64,000 nucleotides of DNA from a virus: positions 1 through 64,000 of IMG/VR virus record IMGVR_UViG_3300032132_000004; one strand, written 5' to 3'. The position numbers were made by a program, and so were the translations under genes. Below the pieces are notes generated by a model. It did not search any database, was not told the DNA's origin, and saw only the letters and a list, made by a program, of their open reading frames with translations. Of the stretch, positions 40,895 to 51,600 are shown one piece after another (within the stretch, counting starts at the first letter, position 1; every line of letters starts with the position of its first letter).

Positions 40895-43411
40895 TTAATT
40901 CTTAAGCGTGATAGTTGGGTTAGTACCGTTTAGGTTACCGTAGAGGTAAGGAGCATCTGAAAGATAGATTCCTGTGAGGGACCACATAACGGTTGGGTAT
41001 GTACATTTTGCCATACGAGGGTTACCAACATACCCCCTACCGTTTCCTGCGGCAATAGGCTCTGTGTTAGAGTAGAGGATATCTCCTACAGGAACGACAA
41101 AGCCACTAAATCTTTCTCCATCCCTCTGCGATACGGTTAGAGGGTTTGCAGCAGTAGATACTTTGCCAGGAACATTCGTTACTGAGTGAGGTGCTGGGAA
41201 AGGCACTGCATTCCCAAGAACATTATTATTATCATTTGCTACAAACGCAACGTAGATAGTAAACTCATCAAATCCCTTCTCTACCCAGTGACCAGCATAG
41301 CTTCCTGTATCTAGTTCTGAGTGATGACCATGAGAACCTGCTAGAGTACCTCCTATACAGTTAACCAAACTAACATCTACTTTGTAGTCAGCTAGGTCTG
41401 GGTGTGTGGTCCTATCAAATTTAATCTTCTTAGATACATAGTGGAAGTTTATCATTCCAAGAGGACTTCCTGTTAGGTACTTATCAATATTTACATTAGT
41501 AAAGTTCTGAAGCCTAGTAGGATCACCCCCACCCGTAGTAGTTCCGTCAGTATTAACTAATTGGTTATAGCTTCCTCCTACAATGCTAGGATCGCTTCCA
41601 ACTGTTGTTTGAGCGGAGATAAAGGTATTGATGTAATCATTAGGATAAAGCCCTTTCGAATCAATATCCTGCTGAATACACCACTGAGCTAAATCCCAGT
41701 CTGGGTAGGTTGGAACATTGATGGAAGCTCCTGCGCTGCCAATACCATACTTAGATCGAATGTGCTGCTTGATATACGCATCGGCATTAGTATCAGTACT
41801 ACCATCATCTGCAAAGGATGCTTGGTAGAAATCATACATAGCTCCTTCTGGGCCGAAGTTCCAACCTCCGAAGACATAGCCCATAGCCAGTTGGTTAATA
41901 CCATCTTGCGATGTAACACCATCAAGAACAGTAATACGACCAGCAAGCTCATCGTAAGCTCTCTTGATCTCGTAATCCATCTGACCCTTGCCTACTGCTG
42001 GGTTAGCTAGGGATAGCTGTGGGAAGGCTGCACCGATACCTGCTCTCTCGTTGTATGCCAATTCGGCAGTACGGAATAAAGGTCTGATATCAATAACATC
42101 TGTGCTTAGGACTACCTGGGAACCACTCTGTACCCACACATAAGCTACTGGAAGAATAGACTGTCCGACAAGCTCGTATGCATCATCCTCTAGCTTCTCT
42201 GAGATTAGTGGAGCTAGGTTAAGAATATCATCAGGAGCAGGGAAACTTCCTTTTACCGTTTCTGCTATATCATTAGCAGAAGTGGAAAGAAAACCCATGG
42301 ATGTGTTCATCTGATCTCCTGGGTGAGCAGCAATGCCATGGTCATCATTGAGGTTTTTTATGTAGTCTTTGGTAAAGTCTGAGGTTTCTTGGAAGTTTGT
42401 CTTGATTCCTGCTCCTCTTACAATACCCAAAGCGGGCTTGGTGATTACCTCTTTGCCTGTTGGCTTAAGAATAGTAGTAGCACTAGCATCAATAGGCTTA
42501 CTGTAAATGAATACTAAATCAATACGACTCTCTACGCCAGTAACAGGAGTAGTAGTGCCAGCGGAATTAGTGTAAGCAAAATCGTCAGCATCAAACTGAG
42601 GAACTTCAATAGTAATTTCATCATCTACATCTACAATTGCTAATCTGGAAACACCACGCCAACGCTTAATAAAGTAATTCTCTGTTCTTGGGAACTTAGC
42701 CCAACCATTGTTAGTGTTTGTAGTTTCAAAGCTAGGAAGGATATAGGAGTCTACTGCTGAGTCTTGAGACTTAGCCCAAAGAAGGGCTTGGGAAATTACC
42801 ATAGGGGAGTACGGTACTCCTACCCCAGGGTAGTTTATGTTAATAAGGTCGTTCCCTGCATAGCTGAGTACCCCCTCTTCTAACTTAACTCCAGTAAAAT
42901 TGATAGGAGTGTCTGAGTTTAGGACAGGCCAAGTGAAAGCTCGTTCCGCTAAGCCGTTCATACCCATAGCGGATTCAGCCGCATGAGTTTGAAAAGTATC
43001 TAAAGCAGCCTGTAGGATAGCGTTCTTTCCATCCTCAAAGTTTCCTGGGTTGGGAAGGGCTGTAGACCAAGCATCTACATCTCCTACTGCTTCTCCCATA
43101 ACTTTACGAAGGTATGCTAGGGGAGCTTTAGTAGCCGCATCGTTTATCCTAGCAGTGAAGCGTCCTGGCTTTACACGGAGTACTCTATCTCCTCCAGAAG
43201 CAAAGGGGCGTAATTCGTCAAGGTCACTTCTTTTAACACCTAGAAGAGTATTAGTATCCTTACGAACTTGGTCACGAAGCCACAAGCAGTTCTCTTGTAG
43301 CTGCTTAAGAGGAATGTTATCTACCTCAAAGTAGTAAGGGTCGTTAGCCTTAAAGAACCTTGGAGGATCAGTAAACCTGTAATTGCTATCTTGATAAGTC
43401 CGTTCAGCCAT
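40895..43411 (-). CDS. Large virion structural protein with DNxPL motif
   Basis: An 838-residue, beta-rich protein. Near its start is YYFEVDNIPLKQLQENCLWLRDQV; the first third and the end are mostly beta strands with Gly/Asn turns. The next gene upstream carries a similar DNLPLYDLEE ... LWEQ motif. Proteins with this opening are common structural genes next to the baseplate in T4-type marine phages, in my recollection, and probably attach fibres to the baseplate. It overlaps its upstream neighbour by 1 base. Confidence 0.6.
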   Translation of the reverse strand: MAERTYQDSNYRFTDPPRFFKANDPYYFEVDNIPLKQLQENCLWLRDQVRKDTNTLLGVKRSDLDELRPFASGGDRVLRVKPGRFTARINDAATKAPLAYLRKVMGEAVGDVDAWSTALPNPGNFEDGKNAILQAALDTFQTHAAESAMGMNGLAERAFTWPVLNSDTPINFTGVKLEEGVLSYAGNDLININYPGVGVPYSPMVISQALLWAKSQDSAVDSYILPSFETTNTNNGWAKFPRTENYFIKRWRGVSRLAIVDVDDEITIEVPQFDADDFAYTNSAGTTTPVTGVESRIDLVFIYSKPIDASATTILKPTGKEVITKPALGIVRGAGIKTNFQETSDFTKDYIKNLNDDHGIAAHPGDQMNTSMGFLSTSANDIAETVKGSFPAPDDILNLAPLISEKLEDDAYELVGQSILPVAYVWVQSGSQVVLSTDVIDIRPLFRTAELAYNERAGIGAAFPQLSLANPAVGKGQMDYEIKRAYDELAGRITVLDGVTSQDGINQLAMGYVFGGWNFGPEGAMYDFYQASFADDGSTDTNADAYIKQHIRSKYGIGSAGASINVPTYPDWDLAQWCIQQDIDSKGLYPNDYINTFISAQTTVGSDPSIVGGSYNQLVNTDGTTTGGGDPTRLQNFTNVNIDKYLTGSPLGMINFHYVSKKIKFDRTTHPDLADYKVDVSLVNCIGGTLAGSHGHHSELDTGSYAGHWVEKGFDEFTIYVAFVANDNNNVLGNAVPFPAPHSVTNVPGKVSTAANPLTVSQRDGERFSGFVVPVGDILYSNTEPIAAGNGRGYVGNPRMAKCTYPTVMWSLTGIYLSDAPYLYGNLNGTNPTITLKN

Positions 43412-46400
43412 TAGTTATCCCTCGAAAGATCGAAAATTGAAGCAGATTTAAAGCCAACAGAACCGGAAGTGTCCCCTGGATATGCCTCTGCGTCTCTGTT
43501 AGCATCTGATTTAGCCCTATAAAGAGTTACCTTTTTAGGTCTGCCCGCCATACCCACACTAGCATTCTTCGCATTCGCAAAAGTATCTCCTGCTGATTCC
43601 TCTAACATACATTGTGTTGGATTCTCCTCAAGCATCTCTGAGCAGTAGTAGAACCCATAAGTATCTAAGGTATCAAGAATACCGTCACTATTAGAATCAA
43701 CTAACTTTAGAAGATCAGGATAAGCAGCACTTGCATTTATTTCTCCCGCAGGACTAGTTGGGATAATAGCGGAAAGAGGTGCTGAGCAATTGTATCCTTG
43801 AGCAAAGATTTGATATGCAGGTCCTACTACTCCACTAAAGTTTCCAGTGTGCGGCCATGCCCCATGATTATACCCACTCAAGTCACTTTGTAGTACCTTA
43901 GCACTTGCTTTAGGCGTCCAGTAAATTCTAAATATTCCCTGGTTCTCGCTAGTATGTTCTGTGGCTCCCCACTTATAAGTAGTGTTTCCACTTACATGAA
44001 TACCAGCTTGAGATAGCAAAACTTTCTTAGCATTAGAGGCACCCGCCTCTAATGGATAAGATCTTCCAAAAGGAGAGTTGAAAGCAACACCTGATGGTGG
44101 AAGCCATACAGAACTTCCCGCTCCAAAAGCATCTAAAACGCTTAGTGATCCCGTATCAGGGGTTCCTGAAGGTGCTCCATGAGCTATAGCGTCCGTAGCA
44201 GAAAGCCAAATAGCACTAGGCCCGTGCCATTGCGTGTCCCCTGGGTGCATACCGCTTACGGACAAGTAAGAAGCGTTTAGCCTAGAGGTATCCGCTATGT
44301 TCCAGATACCAAACCTGTCACACTGACTACCGCTAGCATTATAATAAAAACCATCAAGAGGACTTAGGTTTGTTGCAGCAGGGAAGTGAACGTCTCTAAC
44401 ATTAACCACACTGCCTTGGGTTGCTCGTACACAAGTTCCCCCTTGAGTAATACTACCTAGATCATCTGATCCTGCGGTATCAATAATCTGAGATGTTTTA
44501 AAGAACCTGTTAATTCCAACAAGACTTGTGAATACTGGGATCGTAGGGATAGTGATTGCTCCTGTGATATTATCCAAGTCTAGGTCCCCTATTGCGGTAT
44601 CGTCTTGTGGGTTAGGATAGAATTGAAGGGAACCAGAAGCAGTATAGGTACTTGTATCGAAAACACTTGTGGGATAATCAACCCCAAGTCCTAGTGCAGC
44701 TACACCAACAGCAGCCCTAGGCCAATTGGCACCATATGATCCTAAATCAGCCAAGTTAAGGACAGAGTTTTTATTAACAACTAGGCAAGCTCTTGTTGAA
44801 TGAAGCTCTACCGAAGTATGGTTACCTCCTGAGCTTAGGTCAAAAGCACTAACCTCAAGACCAAAGGAGTCCCTAGTGCGAGCAGGTTCAATATTGATTG
44901 TAGAATTATTCTCAGCTAAAACATCAACCCCGAAGTGACCAATAGCTGTGGGGCCGTGTAAGTTGATCTCAGAGGAGTTGTTAGCATATAGGCCTGCCAT
45001 CTTTTGTTGGTAAGTAAGACCAGCAGGACCGAAGACAAAGGTGCAGCCAGACCCTGTACCAAACAGGCTTACTTTAGAATTATTAGTAGCTCTAATTCCT
45101 CGACCGTAGCAAGGAACCCCAACAACTGATTCATCAAGTCCATCAAGCCTAAGGTCAGCATGAATAAGATCTAGATTAGAACCATCATCTACCGAAATTG
45201 CTGGGAGAGAGAACTTGTTTACTCCTCCCCACTTAATTACTCCATGGGCTGTTTGGAACTTACAGTTTCCATAAGTAGTAGGCATATTATTCTTTCTCTC
45301 AACAGTAAAGGTACTGTTGCTGAGTAGGTTTATATGCTGCCCGTTAGCGGACATATCTAACTGTTTACGGTCGCTTTGTCCAGCAGATTGTGGAGAGGCT
45401 GGGGAATCAAAAATGAACAAGGAGTTCCTAGCCTTGATTGCTTCGTTAGAATGAGCGTCCGCACACAAGTTCTCGAATACTACCTTAGAGTTGTCAGCCT
45501 GAATACCAACACTGTTTCCGTAGACATCTAAAAGCCCTTTGGCTTTTATTTGAGAGTTAGTAAGTAAGAATCCGAAACCAGTATTTAGTTCTGAACTAAT
45601 AATACTTCCCTCTAAAGAAACTGTTGGAAGAGTTCTTCTTATTCCACCAGTAAGCTTTGAGTTGTCTAGGACGAAGCCTGCGTAGTTTCTAGAAGCAATA
45701 ATAGCACAGTCTACACCTGATGCGCCGTTATCCCCTACAGCAGTACTTCCTATTGCTACAGGAAGGGAGCTAACAGTTACTTCACTATTGACAGCGTGGA
45801 ATCCGTATCCCTTTTCTGCCTCTCTTGTAGTGGTAGTAAGTAGATTGTAGTTTCTATATGCTGCTGCGAATCTAGAAAGAACGATCTTAGAGTTATTAAA
45901 CTTGAACCCAGCTTCCTGTGCTCTAGTAGCTGTGCAGTTTTCTAGTAGCACATCAGAGTTAGTTATTTCGACTGCTATCTTCCCCGTAGTAGCTCCATCA
46001 ACAAAGAAGTTTCTAACAAAGATTGGCCCATCGCAGTTCTTAACACTAATCTTGGAGCATTTATTAAAGTAAATGCTACCTCCAATATTCTCGTCAGCAG
46101 CAATATCATCTCTGGTTACTTGAGCATCACCGTCTGCTTGGTTAACAGCACTAATGTCTAGAGAGGGCAAGGAAGCATCAAGAGCATCTGCGGCAACCTC
46201 ATAAGGACTAAAATCAAACCTATCGGCTGTTCCCGCTGGGATAATTGTCTGCCCTAATCCAACAGAAAGAGGAGCGGATCTTAGAATGTGCTTAGGGTAA
46301 ATAGCAATATTAGAATTATTAGCCGCTCTGATATCCCCTCCACCACTCAATACGTTTGTTGAAATGTGAACACAAGAAGTATCCGTCAAAGCATTACTTA

Positions 46401-46911
46401 GGTCCAAAGAGCTTAGTTGGTTTACAATATTATGAGAAGAGTTTAATGCTGGAGAAACGGTGGTTTTAGCCACCGAGGATAGGTTAATAGATCTGCCGAA
46501 GTTACGATTTACAATCTCTATGGACCCACTCTCTTCGATTCGGAAATTATGTAGCTCTAACTTTCCTAGATCTCCAAAATTTCCTACTTCTACAAGTACG
46601 GGAAATCTAACCACCTTTGGGATGGATGCGATGCAAGAGCTAAGGTCTGTAAATATAGTATTGTCTGCCAACAACGTTGCTGCTGGAGTATCAGCAGATA
46701 CCGTAAGAGCTAGTCCTGGGACTGCTGATGTAGGGTATCCTGCCTGCTCCCATAGCTCGTAGGTTCTTTCCTCTAGGTCATATAGGGGAAGGTTATCCTG
46801 CTCCCAGTTATAGAAACTGGAAGTGTCGTGTTTACTAACGTATGGTGTCCAGGCGTTCCATAGCTGTACGCTTCCGCTAGTGGAGTAGTGATCGTGTTGG
46901 TTAAAAGGCAT
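43411..46911 (-). CDS. Very large beta-helical virion protein with DNxPL motif
   Basis: A 1,166-residue protein. After NWEQDNLPLYDLEERTYELW near residue 35 comes a long stretch of short beta coils with Asn/Ser ladders (repeated N-N-S-x-I/V pattern, e.g. ITNSDVLLENC, KFNNSKIVLSRF), the classical right-handed beta-helix look of receptor-binding fibres. The C-terminal part contains further beta-rich domains (SVWLPPSGVAFNSPFGRS). It probably binds a host surface polymer. The gene follows the two related structural genes at 46911-48637. Confidence 0.65.
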   Translation of the reverse strand: MPFNQHDHYSTSGSVQLWNAWTPYVSKHDTSSFYNWEQDNLPLYDLEERTYELWEQAGYPTSAVPGLALTVSADTPAATLLADNTIFTDLSSCIASIPKVVRFPVLVEVGNFGDLGKLELHNFRIEESGSIEIVNRNFGRSINLSSVAKTTVSPALNSSHNIVNQLSSLDLSNALTDTSCVHISTNVLSGGGDIRAANNSNIAIYPKHILRSAPLSVGLGQTIIPAGTADRFDFSPYEVAADALDASLPSLDISAVNQADGDAQVTRDDIAADENIGGSIYFNKCSKISVKNCDGPIFVRNFFVDGATTGKIAVEITNSDVLLENCTATRAQEAGFKFNNSKIVLSRFAAAYRNYNLLTTTTREAEKGYGFHAVNSEVTVSSLPVAIGSTAVGDNGASGVDCAIIASRNYAGFVLDNSKLTGGIRRTLPTVSLEGSIISSELNTGFGFLLTNSQIKAKGLLDVYGNSVGIQADNSKVVFENLCADAHSNEAIKARNSLFIFDSPASPQSAGQSDRKQLDMSANGQHINLLSNSTFTVERKNNMPTTYGNCKFQTAHGVIKWGGVNKFSLPAISVDDGSNLDLIHADLRLDGLDESVVGVPCYGRGIRATNNSKVSLFGTGSGCTFVFGPAGLTYQQKMAGLYANNSSEINLHGPTAIGHFGVDVLAENNSTINIEPARTRDSFGLEVSAFDLSSGGNHTSVELHSTRACLVVNKNSVLNLADLGSYGANWPRAAVGVAALGLGVDYPTSVFDTSTYTASGSLQFYPNPQDDTAIGDLDLDNITGAITIPTIPVFTSLVGINRFFKTSQIIDTAGSDDLGSITQGGTCVRATQGSVVNVRDVHFPAATNLSPLDGFYYNASGSQCDRFGIWNIADTSRLNASYLSVSGMHPGDTQWHGPSAIWLSATDAIAHGAPSGTPDTGSLSVLDAFGAGSSVWLPPSGVAFNSPFGRSYPLEAGASNAKKVLLSQAGIHVSGNTTYKWGATEHTSENQGIFRIYWTPKASAKVLQSDLSGYNHGAWPHTGNFSGVVGPAYQIFAQGYNCSAPLSAIIPTSPAGEINASAAYPDLLKLVDSNSDGILDTLDTYGFYYCSEMLEENPTQCMLEESAGDTFANAKNASVGMAGRPKKVTLYRAKSDANRDAEAYPGDTSGSVGFKSASIFDLSRDN

Positions 46912-47513
46912 TAGAAGTTAATTGTCCACCTAAATATTAAGCTGAAGTCGCTCGTTTTGTAGATATTAGAGAAGGTTCTATATGCTACTAGGATGGGCCT
47001 ATCGTCAGCATTTCCAGTAGGATTCTTCATAAGCAATCCTACCTCGTTTATATTAGCATCAAGAGAGTCTCTCTCTAAACCATTACAGGCTTCTTCATCT
47101 ACAACCAAAGTGTATCTAACAGAAGCTTCTCCTATCTTTGTACGTTTACTTGCAGGAATAAGAGCGGCATAAGTCTCTGTTAAGGTAGTATTTGTTAACT
47201 GATCTTTCACATCAATGAAAAGGTTACTACCAGCACCCCATTCATCAACAGACGTTAAAGACCCAGAAAGCTCATAAATAGCACTAGTAGCCCCTCCTGT
47301 GGGAGGACCAGATACGCCTACTTGAAACCTATCAATCTGGTAGTCTAGGACAGAGTTTGATCCTGAGCCTGTAAACATATAGGTTAGGCCTACACCCATA
47401 CCTGAAACAATTATGTTGTGGTCATCGAATACAACTTCTTCCTGACCATCTGTATATCGCTTAGAGATGGTTAGGTGTCCGTTAATACCCAATTCTTCTG
47501 TAAAGTTTTTCAT
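46911..47513 (-). CDS. Virion structural protein, paralogue of the following gene product
   Basis: A 200-residue beta-rich protein. The N-terminus (NGHLTISKRYTDGQEEVV, then DHNIIVSGMG) resembles the start of the neighbouring protein (RGEVEIWRGDTLVSREPNMLVDGAG), and both end in a hydrophobic strand with a final W-[TR]-[IL]-[NH]-F-type motif. They are likely duplicates acting as trimeric baseplate or fibre attachment proteins. I choose ATG 47513, whose ATGA overlaps the previous stop; a GTG start at 47531 would add 6 residues. Confidence 0.55.
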   Translation of the reverse strand: MKNFTEELGINGHLTISKRYTDGQEEVVFDDHNIIVSGMGVGLTYMFTGSGSNSVLDYQIDRFQVGVSGPPTGGATSAIYELSGSLTSVDEWGAGSNLFIDVKDQLTNTTLTETYAALIPASKRTKIGEASVRYTLVVDEEACNGLERDSLDANINEVGLLMKNPTGNADDRPILVAYRTFSNIYKTSDFSLIFRWTINF

Positions 47514-48637
47514 AGGAAGTGCAGTCTCCACTTAATTGTTAAGTCTGTGTATTGTCTTTGTCCTGAGATGGATCCATTATCATTTATGTAACATAGATTC
47601 TTGGATAAGCCTTTGCGGGCAAAAAGTTTGTATTTCCTAGGATTATTTAGTACACTAAACGAGAAGGGTGGAGTATTTCCGTTTAGAAGAGATTGCTTAA
47701 TATTAATAGCCCAAAGACCTAAATGATATATTCCCCCAAAAGCATTAGCGTAGCCTACATCTCCTGCTGCCAAAGTAACACTGTACTCCACAATACCATC
47801 AGTAGCGAAAGTAGAGTTAGCCGACATACAGAGCCCACTATAAGTGCTAGACATAGAGTAAGAGGCGTCTGGGACACTAGACATTATCATATTTACAAAC
47901 CCAGAGACATCCATAGAGCTTACTTCATTAAACACCCCAGCCCGAAATTGGGGAGAATACAAAGCAGTTGGGTTGCCGTCTACAAACACAAAATGCCTGT
48001 TTGTATTTCCAAACAAACCACTACTTCCATCAGGAAAAGCCCCCATAAGTATACCTACAGCAACAGCAGAGGTAGTACTTGAAAAAACAGTAGGCTCCAT
48101 CAAAGCACTTAATATAGCAGAAGGCATGAAATTAGTTAACTGTCCGTTGCCTGGAAATATGGAACTTACTGCCGTTCCTCCTACTACAGAAGAGATAGAA
48201 GTGTCTTCTTCTAGAACTGTTAGCATAGGATCAGGAGGAACAGGCAACCCAACCACAGGATGATAAGATTTTCCCTCTACAATATTATTATTCCCGCTTA
48301 AATCATCAATACTGGATAACCAAACAATGGAAGGTAGAGCGTTTGCTGCCGTGACTGTAACGGAAGGGATAGCTTCATCAACTAAGTAGTTTTCTTTATA
48401 TTGGTCTAATGCATGAGCATTAGATAAGAAGGCATCCTTACCTGTACCGAAGGAAATAGCTTGGATAGTGTAGTTAGAGGAATCTAATATAGAGGAGGTA
48501 GCTGTATCTGTAATACCAGATAAGGAAGGAGAGACTGTCATAATGTCAGCCAATAGCTCACCAGCACCATCAACAAGCATGTTAGGTTCTCTTGATACTA
48601 AAGTATCTCCTCTCCAAATTTCTACTTCACCTCTCAT
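47510..48637 (-). CDS. Virion structural protein
   Basis: A 375-residue beta-rich protein. Its opening (RGEVEIWRGDTLVSREPN, then MLVDGAGELLADIM) and its end (YTDLTIKWRLHFL) are shared with the next gene product. In between it has a larger insert with Ser/Ala/Gly-rich strands. No enzyme motifs. It overlaps the gp7-like gene by 1 base and the downstream gene by 4 bases. A role in baseplate decoration or fibre attachment is inferred from position. Confidence 0.55.
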   Translation of the reverse strand: MRGEVEIWRGDTLVSREPNMLVDGAGELLADIMTVSPSLSGITDTATSSILDSSNYTIQAISFGTGKDAFLSNAHALDQYKENYLVDEAIPSVTVTAANALPSIVWLSSIDDLSGNNNIVEGKSYHPVVGLPVPPDPMLTVLEEDTSISSVVGGTAVSSIFPGNGQLTNFMPSAILSALMEPTVFSSTTSAVAVGILMGAFPDGSSGLFGNTNRHFVFVDGNPTALYSPQFRAGVFNEVSSMDVSGFVNMIMSSVPDASYSMSSTYSGLCMSANSTFATDGIVEYSVTLAAGDVGYANAFGGIYHLGLWAINIKQSLLNGNTPPFSFSVLNNPRKYKLFARKGLSKNLCYINDNGSISGQRQYTDLTIKWRLHFL

Positions 48638-51600
48638 TAGTTATCAAACTCCAAGCTCTCATAATTATTGTAACTTGGTTGTTTTACATACCCAGCAGTC
48701 CAATCAGGAGCAGTTCTGTAATTCAATCTACTTCCTCCGCTAACCTCTAAAGTACCTGAGGTAAGTGTAGCGTCTCTAGAGGCTAAGCTAGTAGCGTATA
48801 CCCCAGTCCCTAGTCCTGCTAATCCATTATAGAACTTTAAAATATCTCTAAGTTGGTCTTTATCTAGGTAAAGTTTATCCTCTTTAACAAAGGGGCGTAA
48901 AGGTATTCCGCTAGTCTGTACTCCATGTCCTGCTCCTATAGCAGCATTCTCTCTCTGAGTAACATCTTGGAATTCTATAGAGTCTATAAGAAGATATTTA
49001 CGTGAATTATTATTTGGGAGGAAAAAGATCTCAATAATGTAATTAGTATCGTCTCTATTTACTTGCTCCCTCAACTTGTAAAAATCATCCTTCATAGGAA
49101 TAATATCCAAGTACTCAAAGTTATTGTTGATAGTAAAGTTCCTAGTATCGAACTCTACCGTAAAGTTTTCAAAATACTTATCCTTTATATTATTAAGAGA
49201 GGTATCATTAATATCTTGGAAGGAATCGGAGGTATTTCCTAAGCAGTACTCTTTGGTAGAAACATCAGGAGTTTTTATATCAAAGGTGTACTTATGAGCT
49301 AGACTATCCTTCACTAAGGGGAGAGAAAGTCTGGACTCTTCTGTTATTTCCCACTTCTGCTTAGGTGTCCATGACCATACAAACCCGTCAGTAGGCTGGG
49401 TGTGAATCCAAACTCCTATCTTGCCTCCTCCTAGGATGGGCTCATTCTCATCAGCCACAAGAGATTTAATGTCTAACTTGAACTTGTGATCCTTGATAAA
49501 GTAGTTTCTTCTGTCCCCGTAAGAGGAAAGATCAAACCTGATTCTAGGTAACCCTCCTACAGACTTACACTTTATTACTGTATTGTTTATTAGGAAGTTG
49601 TCTTTCTCAGGTACAAGGAAGGATGGATCTAATTTAAAGATAGTGAACTGGTTACCAGAAGGAGCACCAGAGAGATCACAGAACTCTAACCCACTAAGGA
49701 TATGAGGATTCCTATAGTCTGCGTTATTAATATTACCAGATACCCAAGAGCCAGATAAGGGGATAACTGACTGGCCTGCATCACTAGCGATGAAGGTTCC
49801 ATTAGCTGTACTGTTCCACACGTTAGAGGCATTAATTGCACTAGCCCCTATAGTGCTAGAGGTGATCATATTACCAACAGCAGAGCCTGCTAGTGCAAAA
49901 TCACAATTGTATAACCCAGTACCGAAGACTTGTGCGAATATATTTCCTCCAGTCTTCTCAACCTCATTCAACCCAAGGACATGCTTACTAAAATATTTAC
50001 AGTAATCCCTATGAGTTTCCTGCAAGCCTGTACCAAAACTAAAATTCTCATAATCCGCAAAAGAGTTTAGGACAAAACCACTAGCTATAGCTTCGTTGGC
50101 AAAGCTTTGCCTGTTGTTCTTCCAATAGGCGTCCTCTTCAACAGAGCTTGGGTTCATATTAATCTGTTCGTTAGCGTAGTCTAGGGCTTTAGCCTCAAAC
50201 AACTTATGCATAGTTGCGTAAAGAGTAGGAACCTGTCCTCTATCAATATACCTAGCTGTGGCAGAAGCCTCCTCAGACATCTTACTGTTTGAGCCTAGAG
50301 CGGATAAGCCCCTATAAGGAAAAGTAGCACTAGTATACACTCCTGAAAACTGCCGTGTAGAAGTGAGTTTTTCACACTCATGCCACACTCCAGAAGGATT
50401 TACATGATCTTCGATTGGGAAAAACTTACCTGCCGAGGCCACGTAACCCAGAGTTAATTCTCCTAAGGAGGAGGGCATGGAATTCTCAAGTGTAGAGGGA
50501 TCATAACTAACAGGCCCATTAAACCCTGTCCTGTCGTAGTAGCCTTCATGAGGGAGAAGGTACTTAAGGTTACGTCTCCGCATAGCTCTCCTTGCTACAC
50601 TCCCTAAAGAAGCTACAGAAGCGGTAGAGGAAACCATAGGATCAAGGATAGCATCAACACTGGCTCTCTTAAAAGTGTTAGCCCCGTTTCTACCACCGCT
50701 AGAATCTGTGTTGTTATCTCCCCCACCAGAATCAAATGTCATTGGTACACCGCTGTACTCAAAATTACCTAACACCGAAGCAGAAGTATAACTAGCCCTG
50801 GTATCATCATGGTCAAAACCGAGGTACTCATACTTAGTACTAGACATAGAGAAATCATCAGACGCACTGGCATTTAGGTTTACTCTAGTAATAGCATGAG
50901 CAGGGGCAAACTCACGGGCTGTTCTAGCAGCCTCGTACAGAGCATACTTTCCATCTCCCTCTAGAGTTGTCTTATTAAAATCAAAATCTGTATTATCAAA
51001 ATCAATAAAGAGATGTGAGGACTTTCCACTCCAAAGATTAAGAAGGTTCTTCTCGTAATCGGAAATGCTAAGCATTACATTATTGAAATTAGGAGCAACT
51101 TGTACGGAACTAAAGAGCATTAAGAACTCATTCAAAGATCCTATATTTGTATCATCCGTTACTGCGCTGCTAAGCACATAATCCCCAACACTATCGGCAA
51201 AGGTATCTTCTACTTTGAAGCATTTAAGACGAGACACAAGAAACTTTACTAAGTCTGCGGTAACAGTACAGTCTCTATAGTACTTGATCTCCTCAAAAGG
51301 AGGCATTGGGTAGTTGTTTCTGTTTCTGTAATTGAATAAAAACTCAATAGACCCAGAAGGCTTTAAGTATACTGGGCGCTCCCCTGTTTTGGGGTGGTCC
51401 GCTCCTGCCATATAAACACCGTAGCCTAAAGGTCCGTGTCCTGTAGCTGCTTCGAATGCTTTACCCTCATCGAAAAGCTTAGCATCCTGTTTGTATGCTT
51501 GGAACCCAGGATCAGTTTCTAGGTGACCATGAAAAGCTTTCATTCCAGGCTCGCCTACGATAGTATACCTTTCGACCTCACACCCATCATTATCAACAAC

